From: JAAZLS01 sp964463285
Lineage (GTDB): Bacteria; Bacillota; Dethiobacteria; DTU022
DNA: 26,852 nt
Direction of reading: 5' to 3'
Assembly: GCA_964463285.1 (NCBI GenBank)
Contig: CAYXBB010000025.1
Coordinates: 1-26,852, forward strand
Below are positions 1 to 8,362 of the stretch, in pieces (position 1 is the stretch's first letter; each line of letters starts with the position of its first letter). A program made the position numbers and the translations under genes. A model generated the notes under the pieces. It saw only the letters and a program-made list of their open reading frames with translations, searched no databases and had not been told where the DNA came from.

Positions 1-152
1 GGGCCGGGATGGAACCCGGCCCCTACGGCACTTCGGGAGAGAGGATTTCCCGATTAATGTGGGAACTGGGGTGGAATCCGGCCCCTACAGTGCTTCGGGG
101 GAGAGGGAATTTCCCGGTTAATGTGGGAACCGGGATGGAACCCGGCCCCTAC
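1..152. repeat. Tandem 62-64 bp hairpin repeats (three units)
   Basis: Three copies of a unit whose core (loop TGGAA, right arm ending GCCCCTAC) lies at 6-26, 68-88 and 132-152, giving periods of 62 and 64 bp. Unit 1 has a perfect 8-bp stem, GGGCCGGG/CCCGGCCC; units 2 and 3 keep the right arm but have a decayed left arm. Each core is followed by a CTTCGGG-containing tail and a TTTCC-GGTTAATGTGGGAAC segment. The same hairpin type recurs at 11777-12716. Although open frames run through it, they are low-complexity repeat translations and not genes. Confidence 0.8.
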
Positions 153-216
153 GGCACTTCGGGAGAGGGGATTTTCCGGTTGGCGGGGAAGTGAAAAGGG
201 CAACGGTGGTTTATCG

Positions 217-1005
217 ATGAACATTTTACCTTACATCCTCATATTTATTCTCGGCCTCTCTGTGGGCAGCTTTCTAAACGTGGTTATTTACCGGCTCCCC
301 CGGGGAGAATCGGTGGTCCGGCCCCCTTCCCACTGTCCCGCCTGCGGCAGACGCCTCGCTCTTTCCGATCTGCTGCCGCTATTAAGCTACCTTGCTTTGG
401 CCGGAAGGTGCCGCTACTGCCGCCAAAATATTTCCCCTCGCTACCCCCTGGTGGAGCTGGGCGCCGGCTTGCTCTTTGTAGCGGTTGGCCGCCGGTTTGG
501 TTTTACTTTGGACACCCCCGGCCTCTGGTTTATGTTTTCCCTGCTCCTGACCATCTCTTTGATCGACTTGGAGCACCAGAAGATTCCCAACCGCCTGGTG
601 GGGTTGGGGTTGGCGGCGGTATTAATCTTTCGACTGGGGGGAACGCTGTTTTCCATTACTGCTCCCCTACTTTTTACTCTCGCCTGGCCGGAGGCCCTCT
701 GGGGACTGCTGGCCGGGGGCGGGGCGATGCTGGTCATCTTTTTGGTCAGCCGGGGAGGGATGGGCGGGGGCGATGTGAAGCTGGCCGCGCTGCTCGGCTT
801 CTGGCTGGGCTTGCAAGGGGTAATTATAACCCTGATCCTGGGGTTCGTGTCGGGAGCACTGGTAGGGGTGATGCTGATCCTGCTGGGCTTGCGGCGCCGC
901 CGGGATCCGCTGCCCTTTGCTCCCTTCCTTAGCCTGGGGGCGCTGATCACCTCCTTTTTCGGAAACGAACTGATCCGGTGGTATTTTAATTTACTGGGCT
1001 GGTGA
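217..1005 (+). CDS. pilD: Type IV prepilin peptidase / N-methyltransferase (PilD family)
   Basis: Polytopic membrane aspartyl protease that cleaves the leader of type IV prepilins and normally N-methylates the new N-terminal residue. With the ATG at 217 the protein has 262 residues, normal for the family. The N-terminal cytoplasmic domain has the two zinc-type cysteine pairs (C40/C43 and C65/C68). The two catalytic aspartates are visible: D117 in LIDLEH and D186 in the GGGDVKL signature. Several hydrophobic segments follow. An in-frame ATG at 121 would add 32 residues translated from the upstream repeats, so I reject it. The stop overlaps the next pilin gene, indicating an operon with its substrates. 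Confidence 0.93.
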   Translation: MNILPYILIFILGLSVGSFLNVVIYRLPRGESVVRPPSHCPACGRRLALSDLLPLLSYLALAGRCRYCRQNISPRYPLVELGAGLLFVAVGRRFGFTLDTPGLWFMFSLLLTISLIDLEHQKIPNRLVGLGLAAVLIFRLGGTLFSITAPLLFTLAWPEALWGLLAGGGAMLVIFLVSRGGMGGGDVKLAALLGFWLGLQGVIITLILGFVSGALVGVMLILLGLRRRRDPLPFAPFLSLGALITSFFGNELIRWYFNLLGW

Positions 1006-1445
1006 GGGCGGTGATTCCTATTTTTAATCCGCGTGCCGATCGGCGGGGGTTTGTGCTGATCGAGCTTCTGGTGGCGATTACCGTGCTGGGCCTGGTGGCG
1101 GCTCCTGTGCTGACTGCTTTTATTACCGGTTATACCTCCCTGGCGGAGGCCGGAGATAAAACCGGGGCCTTGAACCTGGCCCGGAGACAGATGGAAGAGG
1201 TAAAAAGCATGGGCTACCCGGCAGCCCATCTGTACTATGTGGAACAGGGAAAATCGCCGCAAGTAACCCGGGAGGGCCTATTTACCCTGGAAACCCGGGT
1301 AACCCCGGAGCCGGCAAAGATAAACAGTTCTACGGGCGAAGGCACCCGGGATCTGCCACTGCTTAAAATTGTGATTACCGTCTCCGGGGGTAAATTGCCG
1401 GGGAAACGCCCGGTGCAGTTGGTGAGCTGCCTTTCCAGCCGGTGA
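1002..1445 (+). CDS. Minor type IV pilin, PilV/GspI-like
   Basis: Prepilin of 147 residues. A 16-residue basic leader ends in RRG, followed by mature FVLIELLVA with glutamate at position +5, then a hydrophobic helix; this is the substrate signature for the peptidase encoded just upstream. The mature domain has LARRQMEEVKSMGYP, a sequence style common in PilV/GspI-type minor pilins. The GTG start overlaps the pilD stop codon, and the next gene overlaps this stop in the same way, so the three are translationally coupled. The leader has valine rather than threonine at +2, a tolerated variation. The exact minor-pilin class is inferred from position and style only. Confidence 0.82.
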   Translation: MRAVIPIFNPRADRRGFVLIELLVAITVLGLVAAPVLTAFITGYTSLAEAGDKTGALNLARRQMEEVKSMGYPAAHLYYVEQGKSPQVTREGLFTLETRVTPEPAKINSSTGEGTRDLPLLKIVITVSGGKLPGKRPVQLVSCLSSR

Positions 1446-1909
1446 GGGATGGCCCGGATCCGGAGCGAGGTTTTACCCTGATTGAGATCCTGGCGGCGTT
1501 GGTTATTGCCGGGCTGCTGTTCGGCGGCCTCTACTCCTTTTACCTGGGGGGAGCAAACACCTGGCAAAAAGGGGTCCGGCGGATGGATAACCAGCAGAAT
1601 GCCCGCATTGCCCTGGATTACCTGGTGGAGGAGCTTCGGTTTGCCTGTAATGTAGAGATAACCGCCCCTCACGAAATAAAATTCCGGTTTAAGGATGACC
1701 CCAAAACCTACCTATTTCGCCGGTCGGGGGAGGAGATCGTGTATGAATCCCGAAACGGTTACCCCTCTCATAACAAAATCGCCCTGGGGATAACCGGGCT
1801 TTCCTTTGAGTGGGATTCCGGTGAATGTATTAAAATTACCGTTGTATCCGGAACGGGAAATGAACAGGTAACCATGTCCAGCAGTATCCGTCCCCGAAAT
1901 ATGCATTAA
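1442..1909 (+). CDS. Minor type IV pilin, PilW/GspJ-like
   Basis: Prepilin of 155 residues. The 10-residue leader ends in RG, then mature FTLIEILAALVIAG with glutamate at +5. After the helix comes a QNARIALDYLVEELRFA segment typical of PilW/GspJ-type proteins, then a beta-rich domain with LFRRSGEEIVYE. The GTG start overlaps the upstream stop (GTGA arrangement). It is expected to be processed by PilD and to sit in the priming or tip complex with the neighbouring PilV-like and PilX-like proteins. The assignment to PilW/GspJ rests on sequence style and gene order. Confidence 0.82.
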   Translation: MRDGPDPERGFTLIEILAALVIAGLLFGGLYSFYLGGANTWQKGVRRMDNQQNARIALDYLVEELRFACNVEITAPHEIKFRFKDDPKTYLFRRSGEEIVYESRNGYPSHNKIALGITGLSFEWDSGECIKITVVSGTGNEQVTMSSSIRPRNMH

Positions 1910-1947
1910 TTGAATTCCGGTAGGCCTGGCAAACGGCGGGGATGATC

Positions 1948-3147
1948 ATGAGGTTTGCCGGTGTAATGAAAGAACGGGGATCGGCGCTGGCGGCGGCGCT
2001 GATTGTTACCGCTGCCCTGCTTTTTTTAGGCGGAGCATTGCTCTCTTTGGCCGTCAACGAGCAGAAAATCTTTGCCCACCAGGAACGGGAGCTGACCCTT
2101 TACTATTTGACCGAGGCCGGGGTAGAGGCGGGGCTGGCCGCCCTGGGCGCCGATTATTTTTTTCAGGGCCCTTTATGCGGGCTTCTGGGCCGGGGGAGCT
2201 ATACGGTGGAAATTAACCCGCTTCCTGATAACCGGCGCCTGGTTACCTCCACCGGCCGGTTGCAGCAAAAATCGCTGAAGTTGTCGGTAATAGCCGGATT
2301 AAACCCTTTATACGAACAGGCGCTGCTGGTTTCCGATCATTTAGAGATTGAAAACGTGGATATCTTTGGGAACCTTCACGTTAACCGCGATCTGCAGGTT
2401 AAAGGCCCGAACCGGGTGATTGCCACCGCTGCGGCGGCGGGGCTGTTCAGTTACAGTAAAGACCCGCCCCAGTTTATAGGCCCTTCGGGGAGCCTGCTGG
2501 TCGGTGACCGGCTTTATACTTCCACTGCCGGGTTTGGTGGCGGCGGTCAGGCCATGAAAGCCGATCCCATTGCCTGGCCCGCTCTGAATTTTGAGGCCCT
2601 GGAAAGGAAAATCCAGTGCTTCCTGGATCCCCCTCCTTCCACCATTACCCTGACCGCTACTCCGGCCTGCTACCCGCAGCAAAACCGGATCCAGGTGAAC
2701 GGGAACCTGTTGATTGCTCCGGGGGAAGGCCGGGAATTTGATTTTGACGGCCTGCTGGTGGTGAAAGGGGATTTGGAAATTCACCAGCGAAAGGGAGGGG
2801 CGGTTAATTTCAACGGCTGTCTGGTGGTGGAGGGCGATGCTACCGTAAAAGGGGAGATAAACCGGGACTCCCGGGATTTTGCAGTACTCCTGGCTGCCGG
2901 CGGGGATATATTACTCCGGGATATGGAAGCACCGCTGCTATTTGGCGGCACCGTTTTGCTATTTTCCGGTGAAGAGATTAAAATCGGTCCCTGTGAGCTT
3001 GATACCCTTCATATCCGGGGAGCGCTCATCGCCAAGAAGCTGGCGCTGGAAAAGTGCTGCCTCTATTATGCTCCGGAAGCGCCGGCAACCCTTAAGGATC
3101 TTCTGTCTGACCGGGGAGTGATTATCAGGGAATGGATCAAACCCTGA
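1948..3147 (+). CDS. PilX-type membrane protein with beta-helix (bactofilin-like) C-terminus
   Basis: About 399 residues. A short basic N-terminus (KERGSALAA) leads into one membrane helix at about residues 12-36 and then YYLTEAGVEAGLAALG, the segment typical of PilX N-terminal domains. The rest (about residues 110-390) is a run of short hydrophobic beta-strand repeats such as LLVVKGDLEI, CLVVEGDATVKG and LHIRGALIAKKLALE, like bactofilin or polymer-forming solenoids. I chose ATG 1948 because GGCGGGG lies 6 bases upstream; ATG 1942 is possible but too close to it. It probably works with the preceding minor pilins as a surface or tip component. Not a classical prepilin: there is no G-F-T-L-I-E motif. 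Confidence 0.75.
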   Translation: MRFAGVMKERGSALAAALIVTAALLFLGGALLSLAVNEQKIFAHQERELTLYYLTEAGVEAGLAALGADYFFQGPLCGLLGRGSYTVEINPLPDNRRLVTSTGRLQQKSLKLSVIAGLNPLYEQALLVSDHLEIENVDIFGNLHVNRDLQVKGPNRVIATAAAAGLFSYSKDPPQFIGPSGSLLVGDRLYTSTAGFGGGGQAMKADPIAWPALNFEALERKIQCFLDPPPSTITLTATPACYPQQNRIQVNGNLLIAPGEGREFDFDGLLVVKGDLEIHQRKGGAVNFNGCLVVEGDATVKGEINRDSRDFAVLLAAGGDILLRDMEAPLLFGGTVLLFSGEEIKIGPCELDTLHIRGALIAKKLALEKCCLYYAPEAPATLKDLLSDRGVIIREWIKP

Positions 3148-3274
3148 GGAGGCTCGGCAAATAAATTTTAAAGATCGGTTGATGAATGGCGAATTATACA
3201 GGAAAATATCTGATGAATAGAGAACTTGTGGTAATTAACCGGGAAAATCATCGGAGTAGAGGTGGTGAGGGCAG

Positions 3275-4369
3275 TTGGAAGGGAGCACTGATGAATCCCG
3301 AAGAACCGCGCACAGTTTGAAATACAAAGGAGGCTATTCCAACATAGGCCTTGATCTGGGCAGCTCCCAGGTTAAATTCCTGCAGTTTAAAAGAGACCGG
3401 AGCAGGATTCAGGTGCACCAGTACGGGATTTACGGACTTCCGGAAGAGGTTATTGAGGGGGGCCGGGTAACCGATGCAAAGCTGCTTGCCTCCCGGTTGA
3501 AATGGATGCTGGGCCGGCGGCGCCTGCACAAGAAACGGGTCAATCTCTGCATCGGCGGCCAGAGCGTAATTTTACGACAGGTATTTCTACCCCCCATGTC
3601 CTCTAAGGAACTGGTGAGCGCCATCCGCTGGGAGGCAGAGAAACAGGTCATGGTTCCCCTGAACCAGATGGTAGTGGATTATGCCAGCCTGGGAGTCCGG
3701 GAGGTGGACGGCAAGCAGGTGAATGAGGTGGTTCTGGTGGCGGTCCCCGGGGAGGTAGTGGAAGAATATATTGCCGCCGTTACCGGCGCCGGCTTTTATC
3801 CGGAGGTAATTGAGATAGAACCCTTTGCTTTGCAGCGGTCGGTCTATTATCTGCAGCGATTTGTGCTGCAAACGGAACTGCCGGATGTCATCGTGCTGGA
3901 CGTAGGGGGGGAGACAAGCACTCTGCTGGTTCTGGAGGAGGGCCGCTACAGCTTTTCCCGCACCATCAACATCGGGGTCCAACATTTTAATCGCCGGGTT
4001 ATGGAATCGGCCCAGGTGAATGCCGATGAGGCCCAAAGGTTAACCTTTGGTAAAGATTCTTTTTCCATTCCGGGAGTGCTGGAGGTGGCGGATGAACTGT
4101 GCACGCAAATAAAAAGATCCATGGAGTATTTTGCCTACGAGATGCGGCACCGGGAAAAGGAGTTTGGGGAAATGTTTTACTGTGGAGGGGGCTCCAATAT
4201 CAAGGATCTCTGGCCGTTTTTGGGACGGGAACTAAAAATTATCCCGGTGCCCTTTAACCCTCTGGCCACGATCCCCGGGAGCCGCCGATCACCTCACCAC
4301 GCTTTACAGGAGGAAGGGAGCCTGCTGGCGGTAGCCCAGGGGCTGGCCTTGCGGGGGTGGGTAACCTGA
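3275..4369 (+). CDS. pilM: Type IV pilus assembly protein PilM (actin-like ATPase)
   Basis: Cytoplasmic actin/FtsA-fold protein of 364 residues that binds the N-terminus of PilN and links the membrane platform to the motor. Visible family motifs are NIGLDLGSSQVKFLQF (about residues 23-38, phosphate 1), VIVLDVGGETSTLLVL (phosphate 2) and YCGGGSNI (adenosine region). The TTG at 3275 follows a GAGGTGGTGAGG ribosome-binding stretch. An equally strong AAAGGAGG at 3326-3333 lies inside the frame, 10 bases before an ATA codon at the family's usual start region, so the real start is uncertain. It follows a 127-bp gap and overlaps pilN by 13 bases. Confidence 0.92.
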   Translation: MEGSTDESRRTAHSLKYKGGYSNIGLDLGSSQVKFLQFKRDRSRIQVHQYGIYGLPEEVIEGGRVTDAKLLASRLKWMLGRRRLHKKRVNLCIGGQSVILRQVFLPPMSSKELVSAIRWEAEKQVMVPLNQMVVDYASLGVREVDGKQVNEVVLVAVPGEVVEEYIAAVTGAGFYPEVIEIEPFALQRSVYYLQRFVLQTELPDVIVLDVGGETSTLLVLEEGRYSFSRTINIGVQHFNRRVMESAQVNADEAQRLTFGKDSFSIPGVLEVADELCTQIKRSMEYFAYEMRHREKEFGEMFYCGGGSNIKDLWPFLGRELKIIPVPFNPLATIPGSRRSPHHALQEEGSLLAVAQGLALRGWVT

Positions 4370-4923
4370 AAACAGAGATCAACTTACGGACTCGGGAATT
4401 TGTAATTTCCCGGGAATTTTACTGGCCCCGGCTGGCGGTGACCATCGCCGTTATTCTACTTTTATCGGCGACCGCGGTGGGTGTGTTTTTAAGTTATTTG
4501 TATATCTACAATTTGCAAAACGACCTGGTTTATCTTTCCGGCAGGGCCGAGGAGCTTAAGCTAAAAGCGGCTCCGGTGATCGAGCTGGAGCAGTCCATCG
4601 ACCAGATTAAACAGAAGGCGGCCCTGAGGCAAAGGCTTTTGGAGACTGTTACCCCCTGGTCGGATTATTTAAAAAGGATCAAAGCCGCCGCCGGTAAGGA
4701 GATCACGGTAGCCCAGGTAGCCGCCTCGGGGGAAGGCAAAATAAATATAACCGGGCAGGGGGCCACTCTCCGGGATATCGCCACCTATATACAGGATCTT
4801 CAGGATCTGGATTTTTTAAGCCAGGTGACGATCGGCCATATCAGCCTGGAAAAAGAAAACCGGTTTGGGTTTGTTCTGAATGCGATTTCCTCTACCGGAG
4901 GGGGGCTGAAGGACTATGAATAA
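4357..4923 (+). CDS. pilN: Type IV pilus assembly protein PilN (fimbrial assembly)
   Basis: Bitopic inner-membrane protein of 188 residues. The N-terminus has INLRTREF, the PilM-binding INL-type motif, followed by a membrane segment at about residues 25-50, a coiled-coil stretch (AEELKLKAAPVIELEQSIDQ) and a small ferredoxin-like C-terminal domain (ISLEKENRFGFVLNA). The GTG start lies inside the end of pilM and the stop overlaps the pilO ATG, so pilM, pilN and pilO are coupled. It forms the PilN-PilO platform heterodimer. Identification rests on motif, topology and position between pilM and pilO. Confidence 0.87.
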   Translation: MGNLKTEINLRTREFVISREFYWPRLAVTIAVILLLSATAVGVFLSYLYIYNLQNDLVYLSGRAEELKLKAAPVIELEQSIDQIKQKAALRQRLLETVTPWSDYLKRIKAAAGKEITVAQVAASGEGKINITGQGATLRDIATYIQDLQDLDFLSQVTIGHISLEKENRFGFVLNAISSTGGGLKDYE

Positions 4924-5515
4924 ACCTCTGAAGTCTACCAGTGCCAGAGAAAAGGTGATGTTGCTGGTAGTGCTGCTAGCGGCGTTGGGGTTTTTAGGAT
5001 GGAAATTCGTATTTATTCCCCTGCAAAACCGGATTAGCGGCCTGCAGGCGGATAAAGAGCTGCTACAGGAGGGAATCGATCGCCTGGAAGAAAAGATTGA
5101 CCGGAAAACGGCCCTGGAAAGGGAATGGAGGGAATTGGAAAAGGATAGGGAACGGTTGGCCACCCTGTTGCCGGCGCCGGATCAGCTTCCGCTGGTGCTG
5201 GGCGATCTGGAAGAACTGATCGGCCGATATCCGAATGAGTTGAAATTACTTCGCTCCGAGGGGTTTGTTGACCGGGAGGATTACCTGGGTTTCTCTTTCC
5301 GGGCCGGCTTTGAGGGGAAAGACAGCAGCCTGTTATCTTTATTTGAAGCGCTGGAAAGATTTCCCCATCTTCTTATCGCCAGTGAGGCGGCTTGGAGAAG
5401 GGAAGAAGAGCGTTCCAGCCTGGAAGTGATATTTGCCCTGGTATTCGGAGATCAGGGTAAAAAGGATAAACCGGAACAGGAAGAAACCGGCGATGTTACA
5501 GGCAGGCCGTCCTAA
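4916..5515 (+). CDS. pilO: Type IV pilus assembly protein PilO
   Basis: Protein of 199 residues with a short basic N-terminus, one membrane helix (about residues 16-36), a charged coiled-coil (about residues 40-80, LEEKIDRKTALEREWRELEK) and a compact C-terminal domain containing the PAPDQLPLVLGDLEELI and SLLSLFEALERFP stretches characteristic of PilO. The ATG overlaps pilN by 8 bases. It partners PilN in the platform. No PilP or secretin PilQ follows, as expected for a cell with a single membrane. The next gene, a pilin, starts within the last codons. Confidence 0.88.
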   Translation: MNKPLKSTSAREKVMLLVVLLAALGFLGWKFVFIPLQNRISGLQADKELLQEGIDRLEEKIDRKTALEREWRELEKDRERLATLLPAPDQLPLVLGDLEELIGRYPNELKLLRSEGFVDREDYLGFSFRAGFEGKDSSLLSLFEALERFPHLLIASEAAWRREEERSSLEVIFALVFGDQGKKDKPEQEETGDVTGRPS

Positions 5516-5972
5516 ACCTTGTCCCCAGTCGGGTCTGACCCTGATCGAGCTGATCTGTGTGCTGGCCATACTCAGCCTGGTATTTCTGGTGGGAGTTATG
5601 CCCGGGATTCATCGGGGAGGCAAACACCGGCTGGAAACGGCGGCCTGGCATCTGGTTTCCGAAATGAGACTGGCCCGGCAATCGGCCATCTCCACCGGGA
5701 TTACCTCTCAGATTCAGTTCCGGAGATTCAATGATGATTACAAGGTATTTTCCCCGGAAAAAAATTATACGGTTAAATTGCCCGAAGGGATTGATTACGG
5801 GTATATAAATTTTCCGGTAGTAGCCGGATTTAACCTGTTGGAATTTAAGAATACGGGTGCGCCCAACCGGGGCGGAACCGTGGGCTTAAAAAACAAACAA
5901 GATGACCGGTTGTACATAATAGTCACTCCGGCCACCGGGCGGATAAGGGTGGATTCCACCCTCCCGCCATAG
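5493..5972 (+). CDS. Minor pilin, FimT/GspH-like
   Basis: Prepilin of 159 residues from ATG 5493 (AGGAAG 9 bases upstream); an earlier in-frame ATG at 5433 lies deep inside pilO and would bury the leader. The 14-residue leader ends in SG, then mature LTLIELICVLAILSLV with glutamate at +5. The following ETAAWHLVSEMRLARQSAISTG resembles the GspH/FimT helix (R-A-x-x-L-x-x-x-L-R-x-A-R-x-x-A), and ITPATGRI-like wording near the C-terminus (VTPATGRIRV) fits the family. It overlaps the pilO end by 23 bases and opens the second minor-pilin set. Confidence 0.84.
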   Translation: MLQAGRPKPCPQSGLTLIELICVLAILSLVFLVGVMPGIHRGGKHRLETAAWHLVSEMRLARQSAISTGITSQIQFRRFNDDYKVFSPEKNYTVKLPEGIDYGYINFPVVAGFNLLEFKNTGAPNRGGTVGLKNKQDDRLYIIVTPATGRIRVDSTLPP

Positions 5973-6056
5973 CAACCCAGCCGCTGTCGGTGGAGGGCAA
6001 TTCTCATGACCCCAACTCCGCTGCCTGTTTACACCCGGGCAAAAAATTTTTGAAAA

Positions 6057-7373
6057 GTGGTGATCCCGGTGCTGTTAAGAAAAGACGACCGAGGCTCAGT
6101 TCTGGTGATAACTCTGATTGCCATGGTGGCCCTGCTGGTTCTAGGAACAGCGCTGGCCGGTTCCGGCGTGACGGATGTGGTTCATGCCCGGCGGCAGGAA
6201 AGTAAAACCGCCGCCTATTACCTGGCGCGCAGCGGTGCCCAGGCGGTGGCTTCGTATCTGATTAATAATCCCGAAGAGCTGCCGGATATTATTGATCGTG
6301 AGCCTGATGAGGGTACCGGTTACCTGGATGGCGGCAAATTTGAAGTTGCCGTCACCGATGAGGGCGGATTGATCAGAATTGAATCCACCGGTTATTCGGG
6401 CAATTTTTCGGAAACGGTGGTTTTAACCCTGGTTCCCGGCGGCGGGGCGCCGTTACTCGATACGGCCGTATTTGCACTGGAAGGGTTTGAGTTAACAGGG
6501 TCATCAAAGATTATCGGAAACTGCGGCACTAATTCCGTGTTGAGCAAAAGCGTTGTATTTGGATCAAGTGCTGACGTGGAGGGTAACCTTAACATAGGGC
6601 CGGGCGGAGATCGCCATACGGTTATTCAGGGTCCCAGGGGCCTGGATCATGTTAGTGGAAACGTGGATTGGCTGGATGAAATCCGTGAGTATCCCCTGCC
6701 TCCCTTTCCCGAATTTCCCGAAAATTTGCCGAATGAGGGCAACTTTTACGCCTTATGGAATCCCAGCCCTCCCTACTATATAAGCCAAGACGGGCAATAT
6801 AATGAGTTAACCGTCAAAAGTGAACTGATTATCGATATTCCAGATAACGGGGTCCGCCGGATCCGGGCACGCGCACTGGAGGTTAGCGGCTCGGGTAGAA
6901 TAACTTTAAACGGAAGCGGCATTTTGTACCTGTACGTGGATGAAGTGTTTACATTTCAAAACAGTGCAAAACTGGTGAACAACGAAAATCCCGATCCTAA
7001 TCAGGTTATGTTTTTTTATAGCGGGCCGAACAAGATCAGTATTTCCGGCGATGCCGATTTTTATGGCTGTCTTTATGCGGAAAAGGCTGATTTGGAGCTG
7101 TTGGGCAGCGGCAGCGTTATCGGCAGTGTTATTTCAGGGGGGAGCAGTATTCTTTTAGAGGGAGGCACCTCGGCCGATGTCCGCACAATTTATGCTCCCA
7201 AAGCAGATGTTACCCTGTCGGGCAGCGCTGAGATATACGGGAGTGTGATCGGTAAAAGCGTGGAGGTACTGGGAAATTCCCGGGTATTCTATGCCCAGTT
7301 TCCCTGGGGAATAATACCCCTCCCGGAATCGGGTTCCTCCGGCCTGCAGATCGGCCAATGGAATAAAAAATAG
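6057..7373 (+). CDS. Second PilX-type protein with long beta-helix repeat domain
   Basis: 438 residues. KDDRGSVLVITLIAMVALLVLG forms the N-terminal membrane helix, then AAYYLARSGAQAVASYLI, the PilX N-terminal signature. From about residue 130 onward there are repeated short strands with glycine/serine turns: FALEGFELTGSSKIIGN, SGSGRITLNGSGILYLYV, ISGDADFYGCLYAEKADLELLGSGSVIGSVISGG, ADVTLSGSAEIYGSVIGKSVEVLG. This is a bactofilin-like right-handed solenoid. GTG 6057 or 6060 is the start; no strong ribosome-binding site is seen, so the start is less sure. It is a functional counterpart of the protein at 1948-3147 with little obvious similarity beyond architecture. Confidence 0.75.
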   Translation: MVIPVLLRKDDRGSVLVITLIAMVALLVLGTALAGSGVTDVVHARRQESKTAAYYLARSGAQAVASYLINNPEELPDIIDREPDEGTGYLDGGKFEVAVTDEGGLIRIESTGYSGNFSETVVLTLVPGGGAPLLDTAVFALEGFELTGSSKIIGNCGTNSVLSKSVVFGSSADVEGNLNIGPGGDRHTVIQGPRGLDHVSGNVDWLDEIREYPLPPFPEFPENLPNEGNFYALWNPSPPYYISQDGQYNELTVKSELIIDIPDNGVRRIRARALEVSGSGRITLNGSGILYLYVDEVFTFQNSAKLVNNENPDPNQVMFFYSGPNKISISGDADFYGCLYAEKADLELLGSGSVIGSVISGGSSILLEGGTSADVRTIYAPKADVTLSGSAEIYGSVIGKSVEVLGNSRVFYAQFPWGIIPLPESGSSGLQIGQWNKK

Positions 7374-7407
7374 GGGCCGGGCAACCGATAGGGAGGTGGA
7401 TTCAAAG

Positions 7408-7752
7408 GTGCTTGCCATGAAAGGTGAAGACGGCTTTACCCTGATAGAGGTTTTGGTAGCCCTGGTCATACTTGTGATAATTGTTTTAGGGATGACCACA
7501 TTTTTCCTGAACAGTTACCGCAATGTAATCCTGGCCGGCAAGAAAGCAGTGACCGTCTACGAAGCGCAGCAGGAGTTGGAGAAGGCTATTGATGATCCCG
7601 ATCGCAGTGAAGAAGGCAGGATCGAGCGGGTGCCCGGTTACGAACTGGAGATTTTCGGCAAAATAATCAGCGGGACTAAAATAACCGTTGAAGAAGCCTA
7701 TGACGAAAAACACGGCCGCGAGGTCACCTATGTTACGTTTATACCCGATTAA
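7408..7752 (+). CDS. Minor type IV pilin, PilV/GspI-like (second set)
   Basis: Small prepilin of 114 residues. A 9-residue leader ends in EDG, then mature FTLIEVLVALVILVIIVLGMTTFF with glutamate at +5. The GTG at 7408 is 8 bases after GGGAGGTGG at 7391-7399; the GTG at 7396 sits inside that ribosome-binding site and is rejected. After the helix, VYEAQQELEKAIDDP matches the position of the PilV/GspI helix end. The following gene starts inside this one. It is paired with a PilW/GspJ-like protein, as in the first set. Confidence 0.82.
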   Translation: MLAMKGEDGFTLIEVLVALVILVIIVLGMTTFFLNSYRNVILAGKKAVTVYEAQQELEKAIDDPDRSEEGRIERVPGYELEIFGKIISGTKITVEEAYDEKHGREVTYVTFIPD

Positions 7753-8305
7753 TCGGCGGAGCCGGCGAAGAACAGGGCTAAAGGCAGGGCGGCAGGAGGA
7801 AGGTTTTACCCTGATCGAACTGCTGGTGGTTATCGCTATTCTGGGGATTGCGGTGTCCGGGATATATATGTTGTTTATCTGGGGCTACAATACATTTTAC
7901 CGCGGAACCGAAAAAACCGAGCTCCATTATCAACTGAATACCGCTTCGGAGCTGATCACCGGAGAGGTTCGCTATGCCGCTCACCTGACCTTGCTGGATG
8001 ATTGGGGGGATCTCCCCTCCGGCCCGGAGGAGGTAGCGCCCGGTGATCATTTCCTTTTTTACGATCAAAAGGAACGGGCAATAGTGCTTCTGGATCAGAA
8101 TGGCAGCCGGCAAATCGGCGGCCCGGTCATTTCTTCTGCTAATTTTTCCTTGGAAAACGGGTTGTTTTACTATGATCTGGAAGCCTCGAAAAAAAACAGC
8201 CGGTTCAGGCTGGAATCAACCGTCTTATTGTTGAATACGGTTAATCCGGTTTCCCCGGAGGAGCCGCTTCCGGCGATTCGTTATATCAAGCCTGAGCCCT
8301 CCTGA
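7730..8305 (+). CDS. Minor type IV pilin, PilW/GspJ-like (second set)
   Basis: Prepilin of 191 residues. The ATG at 7730 is preceded by GAGGT 6 bases upstream and overlaps the previous gene by 23 bases; an in-frame TTG at 7688 is less likely. It has an unusually long basic leader of 25 residues (with NRRSRRRTGLKAG) ending in EEG, then mature FTLIELLVVIAILG with glutamate at +5. QLNTASELITGEVRYAA and YDQKERAIVLL resemble PilW/GspJ-type minor pilins. It is the last gene of the pilus cluster; no clear terminator follows, and aroK begins about 58 bases later. Confidence 0.82.
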   Translation: MLRLYPINRRSRRRTGLKAGRQEEGFTLIELLVVIAILGIAVSGIYMLFIWGYNTFYRGTEKTELHYQLNTASELITGEVRYAAHLTLLDDWGDLPSGPEEVAPGDHFLFYDQKERAIVLLDQNGSRQIGGPVISSANFSLENGLFYYDLEASKKNSRFRLESTVLLLNTVNPVSPEEPLPAIRYIKPEPS

Positions 8306-8362
8306 CCGGTTGCCGATTTTTTTTTATATTGGCCTGATCTGCCTTTTGGTCTTCGGAACTAC

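Noticed and set aside
9..194. Open frame through the start repeats
   Set aside because: Repeated peptide made only by the tandem repeat; no domain and no ribosome-binding site.
441..1262. Long minus-strand open frame (273 codons) opposite pilD and the first pilin
   Set aside because: Arginine/proline/serine-rich shadow of a GC-rich gene whose plus-strand frame has clear catalytic motifs.
3148..3274. Lost pilin gene or riboswitch in the gap before pilM
   Set aside because: Only a 12-codon frame and repeated GATGAAT words are seen; no prepilin motif or consistent fold.
8306..8335. Terminator after the pilus cluster (run of nine T)
   Set aside because: The only hairpin before the T-run has a three-base stem (CGG/CCG), too weak to call.
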